A stretch of 58,601 nucleotides of DNA from Bacteroidaceae bacterium (lineage in GTDB: Bacteria; Bacteroidota; Bacteroidia; Bacteroidales; Bacteroidaceae): NCBI GenBank assembly GCA_016280445.1, contig JAEEGS010000065.1, positions 1 to 58,601 on the forward strand. Reading direction: 5' to 3'. This document shows positions 26,653 to 35,882 of this stretch, piece by piece. A model generated the notes under the pieces. It did no database searches and was not told the origin of the DNA. It worked only from the letters and a program-made list of their open reading frames with translations. Each line of letters opens with the position of its first letter. The first letter of the stretch is position 1. A program made the position numbers and the translations under genes.

Positions 26653-27468
26653 ATGAAATCAAAAAAAATTCTATTCATCACCACAGAAATCGACCCCTTC
26701 GTTTCAGAGACTCCTACTTCTCTGAAGGGACGAATTCTGCCACAATCCATCCAGGAAGCAGGTTACGAAATCAGAACCTTCTCTCCCAAATGGGGCAACA
26801 TCAATGAGCGTCGCAACCAACTGCATGAAGTCATCCGGCTTTCAGGCATGAACCTCATCATTGATGACACAGACCACCCACTCATCATCAAAGTGGCCTC
26901 GCTCCCCACAGCCAAGATGCAAATCTACTTCATTGACAACGACGACTACTTCATGAAGCGTGGCATCCTGACCGACAAGGAAGGCAAGGAATATGCTGAC
27001 AACGGGGAACGCGCCATCTTCTACGCACGCGGCGTGCTCGAAACCGTGAAGAAACTGCGTTGGACACCCGACATCATCCACTGCCACGGATGGGCCACAG
27101 CGCTTGCTCCCTTCTACATCAAGCAGGCATACGCTGACGAACCATCTTTCCGCGACACCAAAGTGGTGATGGAAGTCTCGGCAAAAGAATTCAACAGCGA
27201 CCTTGGCGCCGAAAACGCAAAGTTTGTGGAATACAAAGACGCACACTACGACGACATCAAAGACATCTGTGCAGACAGTTATGGCCACACAGAACTGGAG
27301 AAAATCGCCGTCAAGTTCTCTGACGGTGTCATCATTGAGGACAACAATGTTGACCCCGCCATCATCGAATACGCCAAATCACGCTCCATCCCTGTGCTCG
27401 AACCGGTAGAGGGCGACTTCAAAGAGGCATACAGCGCATTCTACGATTCACTTTGTCCAGAAGAATAA
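26653..27468 (+). CDS. Glycogen/starch synthase-like protein (GT5 N-terminal half only)
   Basis: The 271-residue product resembles the N-terminal Rossmann half of GT5 glycogen synthases: KKILFITTEIDPFVSET at residues 4-20, a GERAIFYARGVLETVKKL helix near 121, and the diagnostic DIIHCHGWATALAP near 145-158. There is no C-terminal GT-B half. The usual N-terminal KxGGL ADP-glucose-binding motif is replaced by a SLKGRIL stretch, so catalysis as a synthase is unlikely. Proteins of this length are common in Bacteroidetes and annotated as glycogen/starch synthase, so this looks like a stable family rather than a local truncation. It is followed after 4 nt by the DUF4270 lipoprotein gene. Confidence 0.82.
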   Translation: MKSKKILFITTEIDPFVSETPTSLKGRILPQSIQEAGYEIRTFSPKWGNINERRNQLHEVIRLSGMNLIIDDTDHPLIIKVASLPTAKMQIYFIDNDDYFMKRGILTDKEGKEYADNGERAIFYARGVLETVKKLRWTPDIIHCHGWATALAPFYIKQAYADEPSFRDTKVVMEVSAKEFNSDLGAENAKFVEYKDAHYDDIKDICADSYGHTELEKIAVKFSDGVIIEDNNVDPAIIEYAKSRSIPVLEPVEGDFKEAYSAFYDSLCPEE

Positions 27469-27472
27469 CAAG

Positions 27473-28828
27473 ATGAAACTGAAATATCTTTTTGCGTTGG
27501 CCACAGTGCTGCTCATGCTCACATCCTGCGATGATGACACCGCAACCTTGGGCGTTGACATGATGCCAACGGCAGACCTCATCACAAAGAACTTCCAGAC
27601 TTATGAAGTCACCACGGAGTCCTATGCTGTAGGCGATGCCGTGTTGGCGCGCACCAGCAAGTCCTATCTCGGACGATTCACCGACCCCGAAACAGGCACC
27701 ACCATCAAGAGCGACTTCTTGACACAGTTCCATTGTGACGAAAACTACGAACTGCCAACCAACATCGAGAATGATGAGTGCACCCAACTCGACTTGAGAC
27801 TTCTTGTCGAAGACTTTGTGGGCGACTCCTTGGCCACCTTCAAACTCAGCGTTTACGAACTGACCGAGCAACTCGACCCCAATGCTGATTACTACACTAA
27901 CATCGACCCCACGCAATACTACGACACATCCGCTGAGCCCATTGCTACAAAATATTTCACCCTCAGCGACCGCACTATCAGCGACTCGGCACGATGGGCA
28001 AAAGGTTATGTCAACAATATACGCGTGACTCTGCCACCCAGCCTCGGCACAAAAATCATTGCCGACTACAGGCAGCACCCTGAGCACTTTGAAAACACCT
28101 CCACATGGCTTCGCAGCGGAAACCCATGCAGCAAAGGCCTCTACTTCAAACTGGAGAGCGGCGATGGTGCTATGGCCTACATCGACATTGTGCAGTTGAA
28201 CATGTTCTTCAAATACTACGACAGAGAGTTCAAGAAGGACACCATTGGAGTCAGCACATTTGCGGCAACCGAAGCAGTCGTGTCTGCCACACGTTTCGAA
28301 AACTCGAACTTGGAGACACTGCTCGACGACACCGACGCCACCTACCTGAAGAGCCCTGCAGGCATCTTCACATTGGCTACATTGCCAGCCGACAAGATCA
28401 ACGTGAACGACACCATCAACTCGGCTCAACTCACGCTGACACGCTACAACGACAAAGTGGACAGTTCTTTCAAACTCGCCATTCCTAAGACTGTGCTGCT
28501 CGTCAGATTGGACGATTATCTGAACGGATTCTTCGAGGACTATCAGGTGAACGACAGCAAAGAATCTTACTTGGCCACCTTCAACAGCAACAACAACACT
28601 TACGTGTTCAGCAATATTGCTCGCCTTGTCACTCGCATGGCCAAAGAGAAGAAAGAGGGTAAAGCCTCCGAAAACTGGAACAAAGTGCTTATCATTCCTG
28701 TGGAGACAACCAAAGACTCCAACGGCAATATCGTGAAACTCAACCACGACTTTAGCATGAGTAGCGCACGCCTTGTGGGAGGCAGCACGAAGATAAAGAT
28801 GGATGTCATCTACTCCAGTTTCCAATAA
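27473..28828 (+). CDS. DUF4270 family lipoprotein
   Basis: Unknown function; a Bacteroidetes envelope family. The 451-residue product has a lipoprotein signal with the lipobox LTSC near residues 16-19 followed by acidic residues (DDD), which in Bacteroidetes often marks surface export. The rest is rich in beta-strands, beginning TATLGVDMMPTADLI and including YLGRFTDPETGTT, both typical of DUF4270. It lies 4 nt after the GT5-like gene, so the two are co-transcribed. A strong hairpin terminator follows. Confidence 0.88.
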   Translation: MKLKYLFALATVLLMLTSCDDDTATLGVDMMPTADLITKNFQTYEVTTESYAVGDAVLARTSKSYLGRFTDPETGTTIKSDFLTQFHCDENYELPTNIENDECTQLDLRLLVEDFVGDSLATFKLSVYELTEQLDPNADYYTNIDPTQYYDTSAEPIATKYFTLSDRTISDSARWAKGYVNNIRVTLPPSLGTKIIADYRQHPEHFENTSTWLRSGNPCSKGLYFKLESGDGAMAYIDIVQLNMFFKYYDREFKKDTIGVSTFAATEAVVSATRFENSNLETLLDDTDATYLKSPAGIFTLATLPADKINVNDTINSAQLTLTRYNDKVDSSFKLAIPKTVLLVRLDDYLNGFFEDYQVNDSKESYLATFNSNNNTYVFSNIARLVTRMAKEKKEGKASENWNKVLIIPVETTKDSNGNIVKLNHDFSMSSARLVGGSTKIKMDVIYSSFQ

Positions 28829-28859
28829 CATAAAAAAAGGGCATCCTTTAGTGACAGCA

Positions 28860-28923
28860 CATCAAAAACGCCGTTCCCTATTCTATTGACGAATCAATGA
28901 ATAGGAAACAGCGTTTTTTGATG
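28860..28923. terminator. Bidirectional terminator between convergent genes
   Basis: An almost perfect stem-loop: CATCAAAAACGC and GTTCCCTATTC on the left pair with GAATAGGAAAC and GCGTTTTTTGATG on the right. It serves DUF4270 (rightward) and the YqiA-like gene (leftward). Confidence 0.85.
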
Positions 28924-28942
28924 CGTTTCTGTCTGATGAGTC

Positions 28943-29524
28943 TTAACCTCGCAATTGTTCAATAAGCGGAATCAACACCTTCTTGATGACCTTCTCGTTC
29001 AGTTGGTGTTCCCCATCAAATCGTGTCACGTGGTCAGCCAAGTAGTTCTTCTTGAAGAGCGCCTCGGCATTCGTGACCGATGTGTCGTGTAACCCCACCA
29101 GACACCAGCACGTCTCTTTCTGTTCGGGCGTGATGTTCTTGAATTGCTGGCGCTCCATCTGGTTGTGATGCTGAATGATATCCTTCGTAATCTTGAAAGT
29201 CTTGGCACCATCATAACGGCCATTGAAGAACTGGTGTTCCCCTGTTTTCAGCACCTTCGACATAGTGGACATCGTAAATGCGGGATTGACCAGAATGCGA
29301 CGGAAATCGCGCATCTGCTGGGCATACATGCCTCCCATGCTTGTGCCGACAACGAGGTCTGGTTGCTCCTTCTGACACAGTTCCTTCAGATACGGCAAAG
29401 CCTCCACGGGGTCAATGGGAATGTCGGGAGCAATCACTTCATCATTGGGAAGCTCCCTTCGCAGAGTCTGCACGGTTCCGCTGGCATGCGAAGAACCGAA
29501 TCCGTGAAAATAGATGATTTTCAT
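28943..29524 (-). CDS. YqiA/YcfP-like alpha/beta-hydrolase esterase
   Basis: A small cytoplasmic esterase of the alpha/beta-hydrolase fold, 193 residues. The oxyanion region HGFGSSHASGTV is at residues 6-17, the nucleophile elbow GTSMGG lies near 61-66, and a C-terminal His (GEHQLNEK) near 175 probably completes the triad. Its natural substrate is unknown. The start ATG overlaps the stop of the ABC ATPase by 4 nt, so translation is coupled. No signal peptide. Confidence 0.87.
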   Translation of the reverse strand: MKIIYFHGFGSSHASGTVQTLRRELPNDEVIAPDIPIDPVEALPYLKELCQKEQPDLVVGTSMGGMYAQQMRDFRRILVNPAFTMSTMSKVLKTGEHQFFNGRYDGAKTFKITKDIIQHHNQMERQQFKNITPEQKETCWCLVGLHDTSVTNAEALFKKNYLADHVTRFDGEHQLNEKVIKKVLIPLIEQLRG

Positions 29525-31119
29525 ACTTGTTTCTTCAAAAAGATTTCGTGGTCAATATTCCGTGGATATTCTTCTTTGTAATGAGTCACCATCATCATGG
29601 TCTTGTTCTTCCGTTGGCAGAACACTTCAATGATGTCCTTCACCAGTCGGCGGTTCTTCAAGTCAAGCCCATGCAGAGGCTCATCAAGAATCAGGAGTGA
29701 AGGGTCTTTCACGAAGGCACGAGCCAACAAGACAAGGCGCTGTTCGCCGCTACTCAATTTGAGGAAAGTGGTGTCAGCATATTGCTTCACACCAAAGATG
29801 TCCATCCAAAACTCACAAACGGCGCGCTGTTCAGGCTTCGGTTTTCTGTAGAGCCCCGACACATCGCTCAATCCACTTGCCACGATGTCCACCGCTGGAA
29901 TGTCCTTCATGTAGGCGCGGTGCATCTCTGGTGAAATGTAGCCAATGTGCTTCTTGATGTCCCAAATGCTCTCACCTTTTCCTCGCTGATGTCCAAACAG
30001 CACAATGTCGTTCGCATAACTCTGAGGGTTATCAGCACACACGATGCTCAGCAGCGTCGACTTCCCTGCCCCATTCTCACCACTCAGCGCCCAGTGCTCG
30101 CCATTCATCACCGTGAAGCTCAAATCCTTCAAAATGGTGCGTTCACCATAGCGGATATTCACCTTTCGGAAATCAATCACTTGTTCTGTACCTGGCGCCA
30201 CTTCTTGCTGGTCCTCTTCCAAGTATGGCAAAGCCAGAATTGCCCGTTCCTTCTCTTCCGACAACATTCTGGGAGGCACAGGAACCCTGCTTTCCTTATA
30301 TTCCTGCAAGGTCATCTTCTTCCCCACCTTCATATCCACCACTGGCACCACATGCGTGATGAAGTCAGGAATGTCATCAGTCTTCGACAACACCAACACC
30401 ACCGACACATTGGTTTCTTGGGTCAACAACGTGAGGAACTCCGCCAACTGCTGACGGGCATTCACATCCAACCCGATAAAGGGATTGTCCATGATGAGCA
30501 CCCTTGGATTGGTGAGCAAAGTCTTGGTCAGTTGGAACTTGCGCAACTCTCCACTGCTCAACAAGATGATGTGCTTGTCCAGCAATTGCTCAAGATGGAA
30601 AATCTCATACAGATGCTTGCGCACCTTCTCCAGTTCCCTGCGCATCTCTTGCTTGTCCTGCTCTTCCTGCGCCAATCGTTCCGCCTCCTGTTCGGGTGTC
30701 TCGTCACGCACCAGGAACTTGTCAAACACCGTCTTGCGCGTCAGTCCCTCTTCAGCAATGCAGAACGACTCCGCCAGCAAGTCTTTCACCAATGGTGTTT
30801 CCTCGATATCGTTCTGGTTCCAACGCTGCTGATAGTAATACACCCCCTCCGTTGTTCCGTAGGAATCCCTGAAGGTCAGATACTTCAGGTTGTCGCTCAC
30901 CATCGTCGCCTTGCTGGGCGTGAAGTCATACTTCACCCCATTCATCGGCATCAGCGCACACTTGCCCGTCAAGATGTCCACCAGCCGCGTCTTACCACTG
31001 CCGTTATCACCCACAATGGCCAGTTGTTCACCCTTCAACAGTTCAAAGTCAATGGGTGCGCCCATCCGATAGAGCGGATGGCGCACCTCACCTTTTGTTA
31101 TCTCAATGATTTTCTGCAT
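29521..31119 (-). CDS. Duplicated ABC ATPase, ModF/PhrA-like, without permease
   Basis: A soluble protein of about 532 residues with two ABC ATPase domains. The first has Walker A GDNGSGKT (about residue 38), signature LSSGELRKFQL (about 190) and Walker B LIMDNPFIGLD, where the usual catalytic Glu is Asn, so the first site is degenerate. The second has Walker A GENGAGKST (about 350), signature LSSGEQRLVLLARAF (about 450) and an intact LILDEPLHGLD. The layout matches the ModF/photorepair protein PhrA group, which lacks a membrane partner; its role is not established. The ATG at 31119 was chosen because the upstream GTG at 31155 lies within the end of the 56-residue small ORF. Coupled to the YqiA-like gene downstream. 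Confidence 0.85.
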   Translation of the reverse strand: MQKIIEITKGEVRHPLYRMGAPIDFELLKGEQLAIVGDNGSGKTRLVDILTGKCALMPMNGVKYDFTPSKATMVSDNLKYLTFRDSYGTTEGVYYYQQRWNQNDIEETPLVKDLLAESFCIAEEGLTRKTVFDKFLVRDETPEQEAERLAQEEQDKQEMRRELEKVRKHLYEIFHLEQLLDKHIILLSSGELRKFQLTKTLLTNPRVLIMDNPFIGLDVNARQQLAEFLTLLTQETNVSVVLVLSKTDDIPDFITHVVPVVDMKVGKKMTLQEYKESRVPVPPRMLSEEKERAILALPYLEEDQQEVAPGTEQVIDFRKVNIRYGERTILKDLSFTVMNGEHWALSGENGAGKSTLLSIVCADNPQSYANDIVLFGHQRGKGESIWDIKKHIGYISPEMHRAYMKDIPAVDIVASGLSDVSGLYRKPKPEQRAVCEFWMDIFGVKQYADTTFLKLSSGEQRLVLLARAFVKDPSLLILDEPLHGLDLKNRRLVKDIIEVFCQRKNKTMMMVTHYKEEYPRNIDHEIFLKKQV

Positions 31120-31126
31120 AGAACGC

Positions 31127-31297
31127 TTACCAAAGACTTTCTTCTTCCTCCTCACCTTCCTTGATCACTTCCGTACTACGTGAAGCAGCGCCCACGGTCG
31201 GTCCGGAAGGGCTTGATGGAAGGGTCACAGGCAACAACATCACCTGCATATCTGTTAGACAGCGCCTTGTTTCAGGTTTCTGATATGACTTTCTCAT
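31127..31297 (-). CDS. Small ORF, 56 residues, unannotated type
   Basis: An open frame from ATG 31297 to TAA 31127-31129, beginning 12 nt after the C10 tail stop and ending 7 nt before the ABC ATPase start. The product begins MRKSYQKPETRR, has a short hydrophobic patch (MQVMLLPVTLP, about residues 17-27), a Ser/Gly/Pro stretch and an acidic tail (EEEEESLW). A basic start with YxKP, an LL patch and an acidic tail ending in Trp resembles, from memory, many short Bacteroidales ORFs near secreted proteins. No function can be given. Tight spacing supports that it is translated; the evidence is structural only. Confidence 0.55.
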   Translation of the reverse strand: MRKSYQKPETRRCLTDMQVMLLPVTLPSSPSGPTVGAASRSTEVIKEGEEEEESLW

Positions 31298-31309
31298 TGC
31301 TTTATCTTT

Positions 31310-33007
31310 TTATTTTTTGAAAATCTTGTTACCGTTCACCATATAAATGCCCTTCGGCAAACTCTTCCATTGCTCGACAGTGCCCACCTGCATGCCTTGC
31401 ATGTTGTAGATGACATCGTTCGTCTTCTGTACACGACCAGCCTTCACATCCAACATTGGGATGCCCGTAGCCTCATCGTCAGAAACAAACGCGATGCTCA
31501 AGGTCTGAGTCACAACCGTGCGGCCAGATGCCATGAAGTATGCGCGGAATGGAGCCACATCTGCCGATGCCTGCTGAGAGAACGCCGTACCTGCCTCATT
31601 CAGCACATACGCGTCGTTGAGTGTCTGCGGTGTAGTAATACCCTTGAACACGTAGTTGCTGCCATTGAGCACCGACATAGCATTGCCCGCGATGGCTGCA
31701 TTGAAGCTTTCGAACGTGATGGCCTTGCCCGTCAAGTCAAACTGACTTCCCCATGCATCGCTGGGCACACTGATGACGTATGGCACGTTGGCCTTCATCT
31801 CTTCAGCATGGGCAAACGTCACAACATTCCCAGCATCAGTCACAAAGGCATACACCCAGAAGTCCTGGCCCTTGTCGCCGTCGCTGTGGAACCAGTCAAT
31901 CACCTCTTCACCCACCTTAACGGTAGCCACATCAAACGGAAGCACGATGGTGTTCCATCCTGAATAATCAGCCTGCAGGCCCTTATCGAACGTGCGTGTG
32001 TAACTGATATTCTGTGCCGTGAAGTTGATGGGCGAATAGAAACCATTCACACCATCATCCACCAGTGTGATGTTTTCAGCCACATCACCCTTCACCACAT
32101 TGCCGGTGATGCCGCTTGGCGTTATTGCTTCAGCATCCAGCAGATAGAGGCAGTTGGGATTCTCGTTTGGAGCGACGCTCGTCACAGTGTTCTGTCCGCG
32201 CAGGTCAACAGTCGTTGCATGGGCAGGAACAGTCAAATTGGCTGATGGCAATTGCATCGTCTTCGTGCCGTCTGCATGGAAAACAGAAATCGCTGCACGT
32301 GCTTCATGATAACCCGTATAAGGTCCCTGAGTTTGTGTCCCATTCGGATAATAAACCACCATAGCCTTGTATTGCTTACCTATCTCCACATTCATTGTCT
32401 CCGTCTTCGTGATGGTCGAGTGAGGTGCAACATAAATCGCCTGCGGAGAGAAGGACGCATTTTCCTGTCCTTGTTCGAAGAAAGCAATTCCGAAATTCCC
32501 CATATAGGCAACATCATTATTGTTGGTGATGGTCACGGTGGCCACCGCTTCATTACCCAAGATGTACTGTGGCGAGCCGTCACTCAGATTCAATGCAATA
32601 TCAAAGTCTAACGTTGGTCGAGTCACAGCACCGCTGATGGTGATGCTTCCAGAACCATCAATCGACTCCGTCGCTCCATTGAACAATTTTCTGACGAATG
32701 TCACCGTCGGAGAACCCGTCCAATTTGGCTTAAAGGTAAACGTAGTGGTCAAAGAGCCATTGGCTGGCACCTCCACACCACGGCCAGCCAACTGCTGACT
32801 GCCCATCATCATCAGCACATCGCCTCTGAACACGCCCTTGCCACTGTTGGTGATGGTGGCTTGCACCGTTTGCAGCGTGTTAGGCTTACCATCCGTTTTC
32901 TGTTTCACGTCCGAAATCGACAAATTGAATTTCACCTCCGTCACAGTCACATCTGTTGCACCAGCCACCAACTCCACGCAGTAGCTGTCAGAGCCGAAAC
33001 ACTCCTG
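31310..33007 (-). pseudogene. C-terminal part of the C10 protease gene, cut off by an in-frame TGA
   Basis: This frame is continuous with the C10 protease frame upstream: after the TGA at 33008-33010 the same frame runs on for about 565 codons to the TAA at 31310. It encodes beta-sandwich (adhesin- or Ig-like) domains with alternating short strands, then a terminal module containing IYNMQGMQVG and ending LPKGIYMVNGNKIFKK. That form is typical of type IX secretion sorting tails in Prevotella. A GTG at 32977 could start a separate product, but it would lack a signal peptide and the catalytic domain. The simplest reading is one gene of about 1,057 codons in which a Trp codon TGG became TGA, or a sequencing error. 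If real, the protease loses its sorting tail. Confidence 0.75.
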
Positions 33008-34483
33008 TCACTTATCGTCACCCGTTCCTGCCTTTTTGCACACAAACTTCGCCCTGTAGGTTTTACCCTCCTCTACCGCCGAAAGATCCACAGGGAAACT
33101 TGCACCAATCGTTGTCCCAGAACTTTTATCCACCGTCAGCAACATTTGAGCATACACCTTCAGCAGGTTGCCTTCCTCATCAAACAATCCCACCGAAATG
33201 TCATAATTGGAAGATTCATACTGCAAATTCCAAAGACTTATCGACTGGAAAGGCAACCAAACCACATCCTTCGCCACCGTTGAGGTACCCGTATAGGTAA
33301 GGTTCGAAATGGTCAGTCGTGGCTCTTCCTCAGCCGCTGCTGCACGTAAACCAATCACAATTTCCTGATTCATCGTGAAACCATCATACGTCGAACTGCC
33401 ACCCGTACCGCTATCATTTGGATTCAGCACCTGCAGCAAGAAGTAGCCATTAGCCTTGCCACCCCATCCCCAGTTGATGTGGTAGTAACCATCCTCGCCA
33501 CAACCATCACACACAAACGCATGGCCACCCCCTGTCGACTGTGCACCTATCATCACAGGACAACCTGCCTCCAGTTCGCCATAAATCAGATCTTCCCATT
33601 CCGAAGCCGTATAGTTGACACGATTCAGGTGTTGAAGGTTACTCTCATATCCAAAATACTCCTTCAGCATAGACGGTGCATCCTCCAAAAACGCACTCGA
33701 AGTGCTCGTCCTATAGATCATTTTGACGGCCGTTCCACAATACCGCATCAACTTCGCCACAGCTTGTGCATTCACATCCTCCTTATCTTCCTTACCCGTG
33801 TAGGTATCCTGCATATTTTCCCAATAAAACGAAGCAATGGTAGGGCATGCCGACACCACCACACTCCCAGAGGTCGTATAGCCAGGAATCTCCTTTGTTG
33901 TGCCCACAGGAAAGCCAAACCGCTTGTGCTGATCATACAGCACCTGAGCTATCGCCGTGGCCACACAACCGGTCACACAATAGTCTTTGCCCACTTGTGG
34001 ACATTCATAATAATACGGTGCGTTCTGATCCCACAGAGTCGTCATCAGCGGGCTGATGCTCGCCTTCACAGCGTGTGACCTCTGTGACCTCTTTCCGCTC
34101 TGTGCACCCTGTGTACTCTGTGTTTCCTCCAGCCATTCAATCTGGTCGGCATAACCTTGCAGCCAAGCCCGCATGTTGTCGGGAATGTTCTTGCTGTCGA
34201 ACGTTCCCTCGTCAGCATAGCCGATGATTTCAGGCGTCAAATCTGAACCACTGACAATGACAAAGCCATCATTGTCGTTGACATTAAATACGTAATAAGC
34301 CTCATTGCTTGTGGCCAGCGAAAGGTCTTGCAGACTTGCTGACCTGCCGAGCCGCGCACTCTCCGTTGCCCTCCCATTGAGGAACACCAGCGCCTTCGAC
34401 TGAGCCTCTTCGCTGTCCACCGGCCCGGCAAAGAGCGTCGAAGTCAGCAGCAGACTCATCGCTAAAAGAAAAAGTTTTTTCAT
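33008..34483 (-). CDS. C10 family (streptopain-like) cysteine protease, N-terminal catalytic part
   Basis: A secreted cysteine protease. From the ATG at 34483 the product is about 491 residues: a signal peptide (1-20), an inhibitory prodomain of the SpeB/I69 type (about 22-115), a low-complexity basic linker (121-138, tripeptide pattern x-Q-S/G/R), then the catalytic domain. Cys173 in GCVATAIAQV and His321 in GGGHAFVCDG match the SpeB catalytic Cys and His, and HINWGWGG near 335-342 is the conserved Trp region. The first beta domain after the catalytic part is cut at the TGA at 33008. The catalytic part is complete, so an active but untethered protease could be made. It lies 40 nt after the alcohol dehydrogenase gene. 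Confidence 0.88.
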   Translation of the reverse strand: MKKLFLLAMSLLLTSTLFAGPVDSEEAQSKALVFLNGRATESARLGRSASLQDLSLATSNEAYYVFNVNDNDGFVIVSGSDLTPEIIGYADEGTFDSKNIPDNMRAWLQGYADQIEWLEETQSTQGAQSGKRSQRSHAVKASISPLMTTLWDQNAPYYYECPQVGKDYCVTGCVATAIAQVLYDQHKRFGFPVGTTKEIPGYTTSGSVVVSACPTIASFYWENMQDTYTGKEDKEDVNAQAVAKLMRYCGTAVKMIYRTSTSSAFLEDAPSMLKEYFGYESNLQHLNRVNYTASEWEDLIYGELEAGCPVMIGAQSTGGGHAFVCDGCGEDGYYHINWGWGGKANGYFLLQVLNPNDSGTGGSSTYDGFTMNQEIVIGLRAAAAEEEPRLTISNLTYTGTSTVAKDVVWLPFQSISLWNLQYESSNYDISVGLFDEEGNLLKVYAQMLLTVDKSSGTTIGASFPVDLSAVEEGKTYRAKFVCKKAGTGDDK

Positions 34484-34523
34484 TGTTCGGTCTTCGATAA
34501 AGGTTATTGAATATGATTGATTT

Positions 34524-35711
34524 CTATCTGGCCATGCGGTAGATTTCCGCAATATCCTCCATGCGGAGCACCTTGAATTTTCCTTGGGTGATCGTCCCGT
34601 TGCGAGTGCACTTGTTGGCCATCTCTACAATCTCCTCCTCCGTCACCTCACGACCAATCAGTTCGTGGATGCTGTTCGGCATACCGATGGCGTGATAGAA
34701 GCGTTCCATCGCCGCAATGCCCTTCAACGCTGTTCCTTCCGGGTCAGTGTAGTCATTCTCCACACCCATCACATTGACAGCAAATCGCACGAATCGGCTC
34801 ACATTCTCCTTCATCACATAACGAGCCCAACTTGGCCAGACAACAGCCAGTCCTGCCCCGTGCGTCACGTCGAACATGGCACTCAACTCATGCTCTATCT
34901 GGTGCGTCGCCCAGTCGCCATTCACACGGTATCCCGTCACATCGTTGTGCGCCAAACTGCCTGCCCACATAATTTGTGCCCTGTTGCGATAGTCCTCCGG
35001 ATTCTTCAGCACCGCAAACACGCAGTCCTTCATCGTCCGCATCAAGGCCTCGGCAATGGCATCCGTCACCGTCATGTCGCAATCAGGATTGAAGTAGCGC
35101 TCCATCGTATGCAGCATGATGTCCGTCACACCCGCCGCTGTCTGATAGGCAGGAAGCGTGAATGTCCGTTCCGGATTCATAATGGCAAACTTCGGACGGG
35201 AAATGTTGTTGGAATAGCCCAATTTCAGCCACACCTCACCCTCATCATTCGTAATCACGCTCGCCTCGCTCATCTCGCTACCAGCAGCAGGAATGGTCAA
35301 CACACTCGCCACGGGAAGGCAGGTCTCGGGAGCAGCCTTTCCAGCATAGAAATCCCACACATCGCCCTCGTAAGGCACACCGTATGCAATGGCCTTCGAA
35401 GAGTCAATCACACTGCCGCCGCCAATCGCCAGAATCAGGTCAACCCCCTTCTCGCGGCACAGCGCAATGCCCTCCTTCACTTTCGACAGACGCGGATTCG
35501 GCACCACCCCACCCAACTCAACATACTCAATGCCATCTTTTGCCAGCAAGCCGCACACCTTGTCGAGCAAACCCGACCGCTTCGCGCTCTGACCGCCATA
35601 GTGCACCAGCACCCGGCTGCCGCCATACTTCTTAACCAACTGAGCCACTTTTTCTTCCGACTCTCTGCCGAACACCACCTCTGTAGGTGCATAAAACGAG
35701 AAATCCTTCAT
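34524..35711 (-). CDS. Iron-containing alcohol dehydrogenase (YqhD/BDH-like)
   Basis: An NAD(P)H-dependent aldehyde/alcohol oxidoreductase of the group III (iron) family; the YqhD/butanol-dehydrogenase branch is suggested by the opening FSFYAPTEVVFGRESEEKV. About 395 residues. The nucleotide-binding GGGSVIDSSK is near 95-104 and metal-ligand His residues occur in the second half, including HNDVTGYRVNGDWATHQIEHELSA (about 245-268; the HQIEHE and DVTHG region). The start ATG at 35711 is set by the -7 element at 35735-35742, which excludes an upstream start at 35765. The physiological substrate is unknown; a role in reducing short aldehydes is likely. Confidence 0.92.
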   Translation of the reverse strand: MKDFSFYAPTEVVFGRESEEKVAQLVKKYGGSRVLVHYGGQSAKRSGLLDKVCGLLAKDGIEYVELGGVVPNPRLSKVKEGIALCREKGVDLILAIGGGSVIDSSKAIAYGVPYEGDVWDFYAGKAAPETCLPVASVLTIPAAGSEMSEASVITNDEGEVWLKLGYSNNISRPKFAIMNPERTFTLPAYQTAAGVTDIMLHTMERYFNPDCDMTVTDAIAEALMRTMKDCVFAVLKNPEDYRNRAQIMWAGSLAHNDVTGYRVNGDWATHQIEHELSAMFDVTHGAGLAVVWPSWARYVMKENVSRFVRFAVNVMGVENDYTDPEGTALKGIAAMERFYHAIGMPNSIHELIGREVTEEEIVEMANKCTRNGTITQGKFKVLRMEDIAEIYRMAR

Positions 35712-35734
35712 AGACGTTTCATTATTTTTATTTG

Positions 35735-35742
35735 CAAAGATA
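35735..35742 (-). promoter_or_regulatory. -7 element of the alcohol dehydrogenase promoter
   Basis: TATCTTTG on the minus strand, matching TAnnTTTG, about 24 nt before the ATG at 35711. It fixes the gene start. Confidence 0.75.
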
Positions 35743-35882
35743 CCTATAATATTTTTTAGTGACAAATTATATCCAAGAAAAACGCACAGGTTTCTCTATT
35801 TTCTCCTGCTCCTGCTGCACCAGCCACACAACTTATCAACACTTCACACAAAAAAATGAGGGTGTGAGGCTACGGCGTTGAG

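Noticed and set aside
33008-33010. TGA read as selenocysteine in the C10 protease
   Set aside because: No selenocysteine insertion hairpin or sel genes are seen, and a Trp-codon change explains it more simply.
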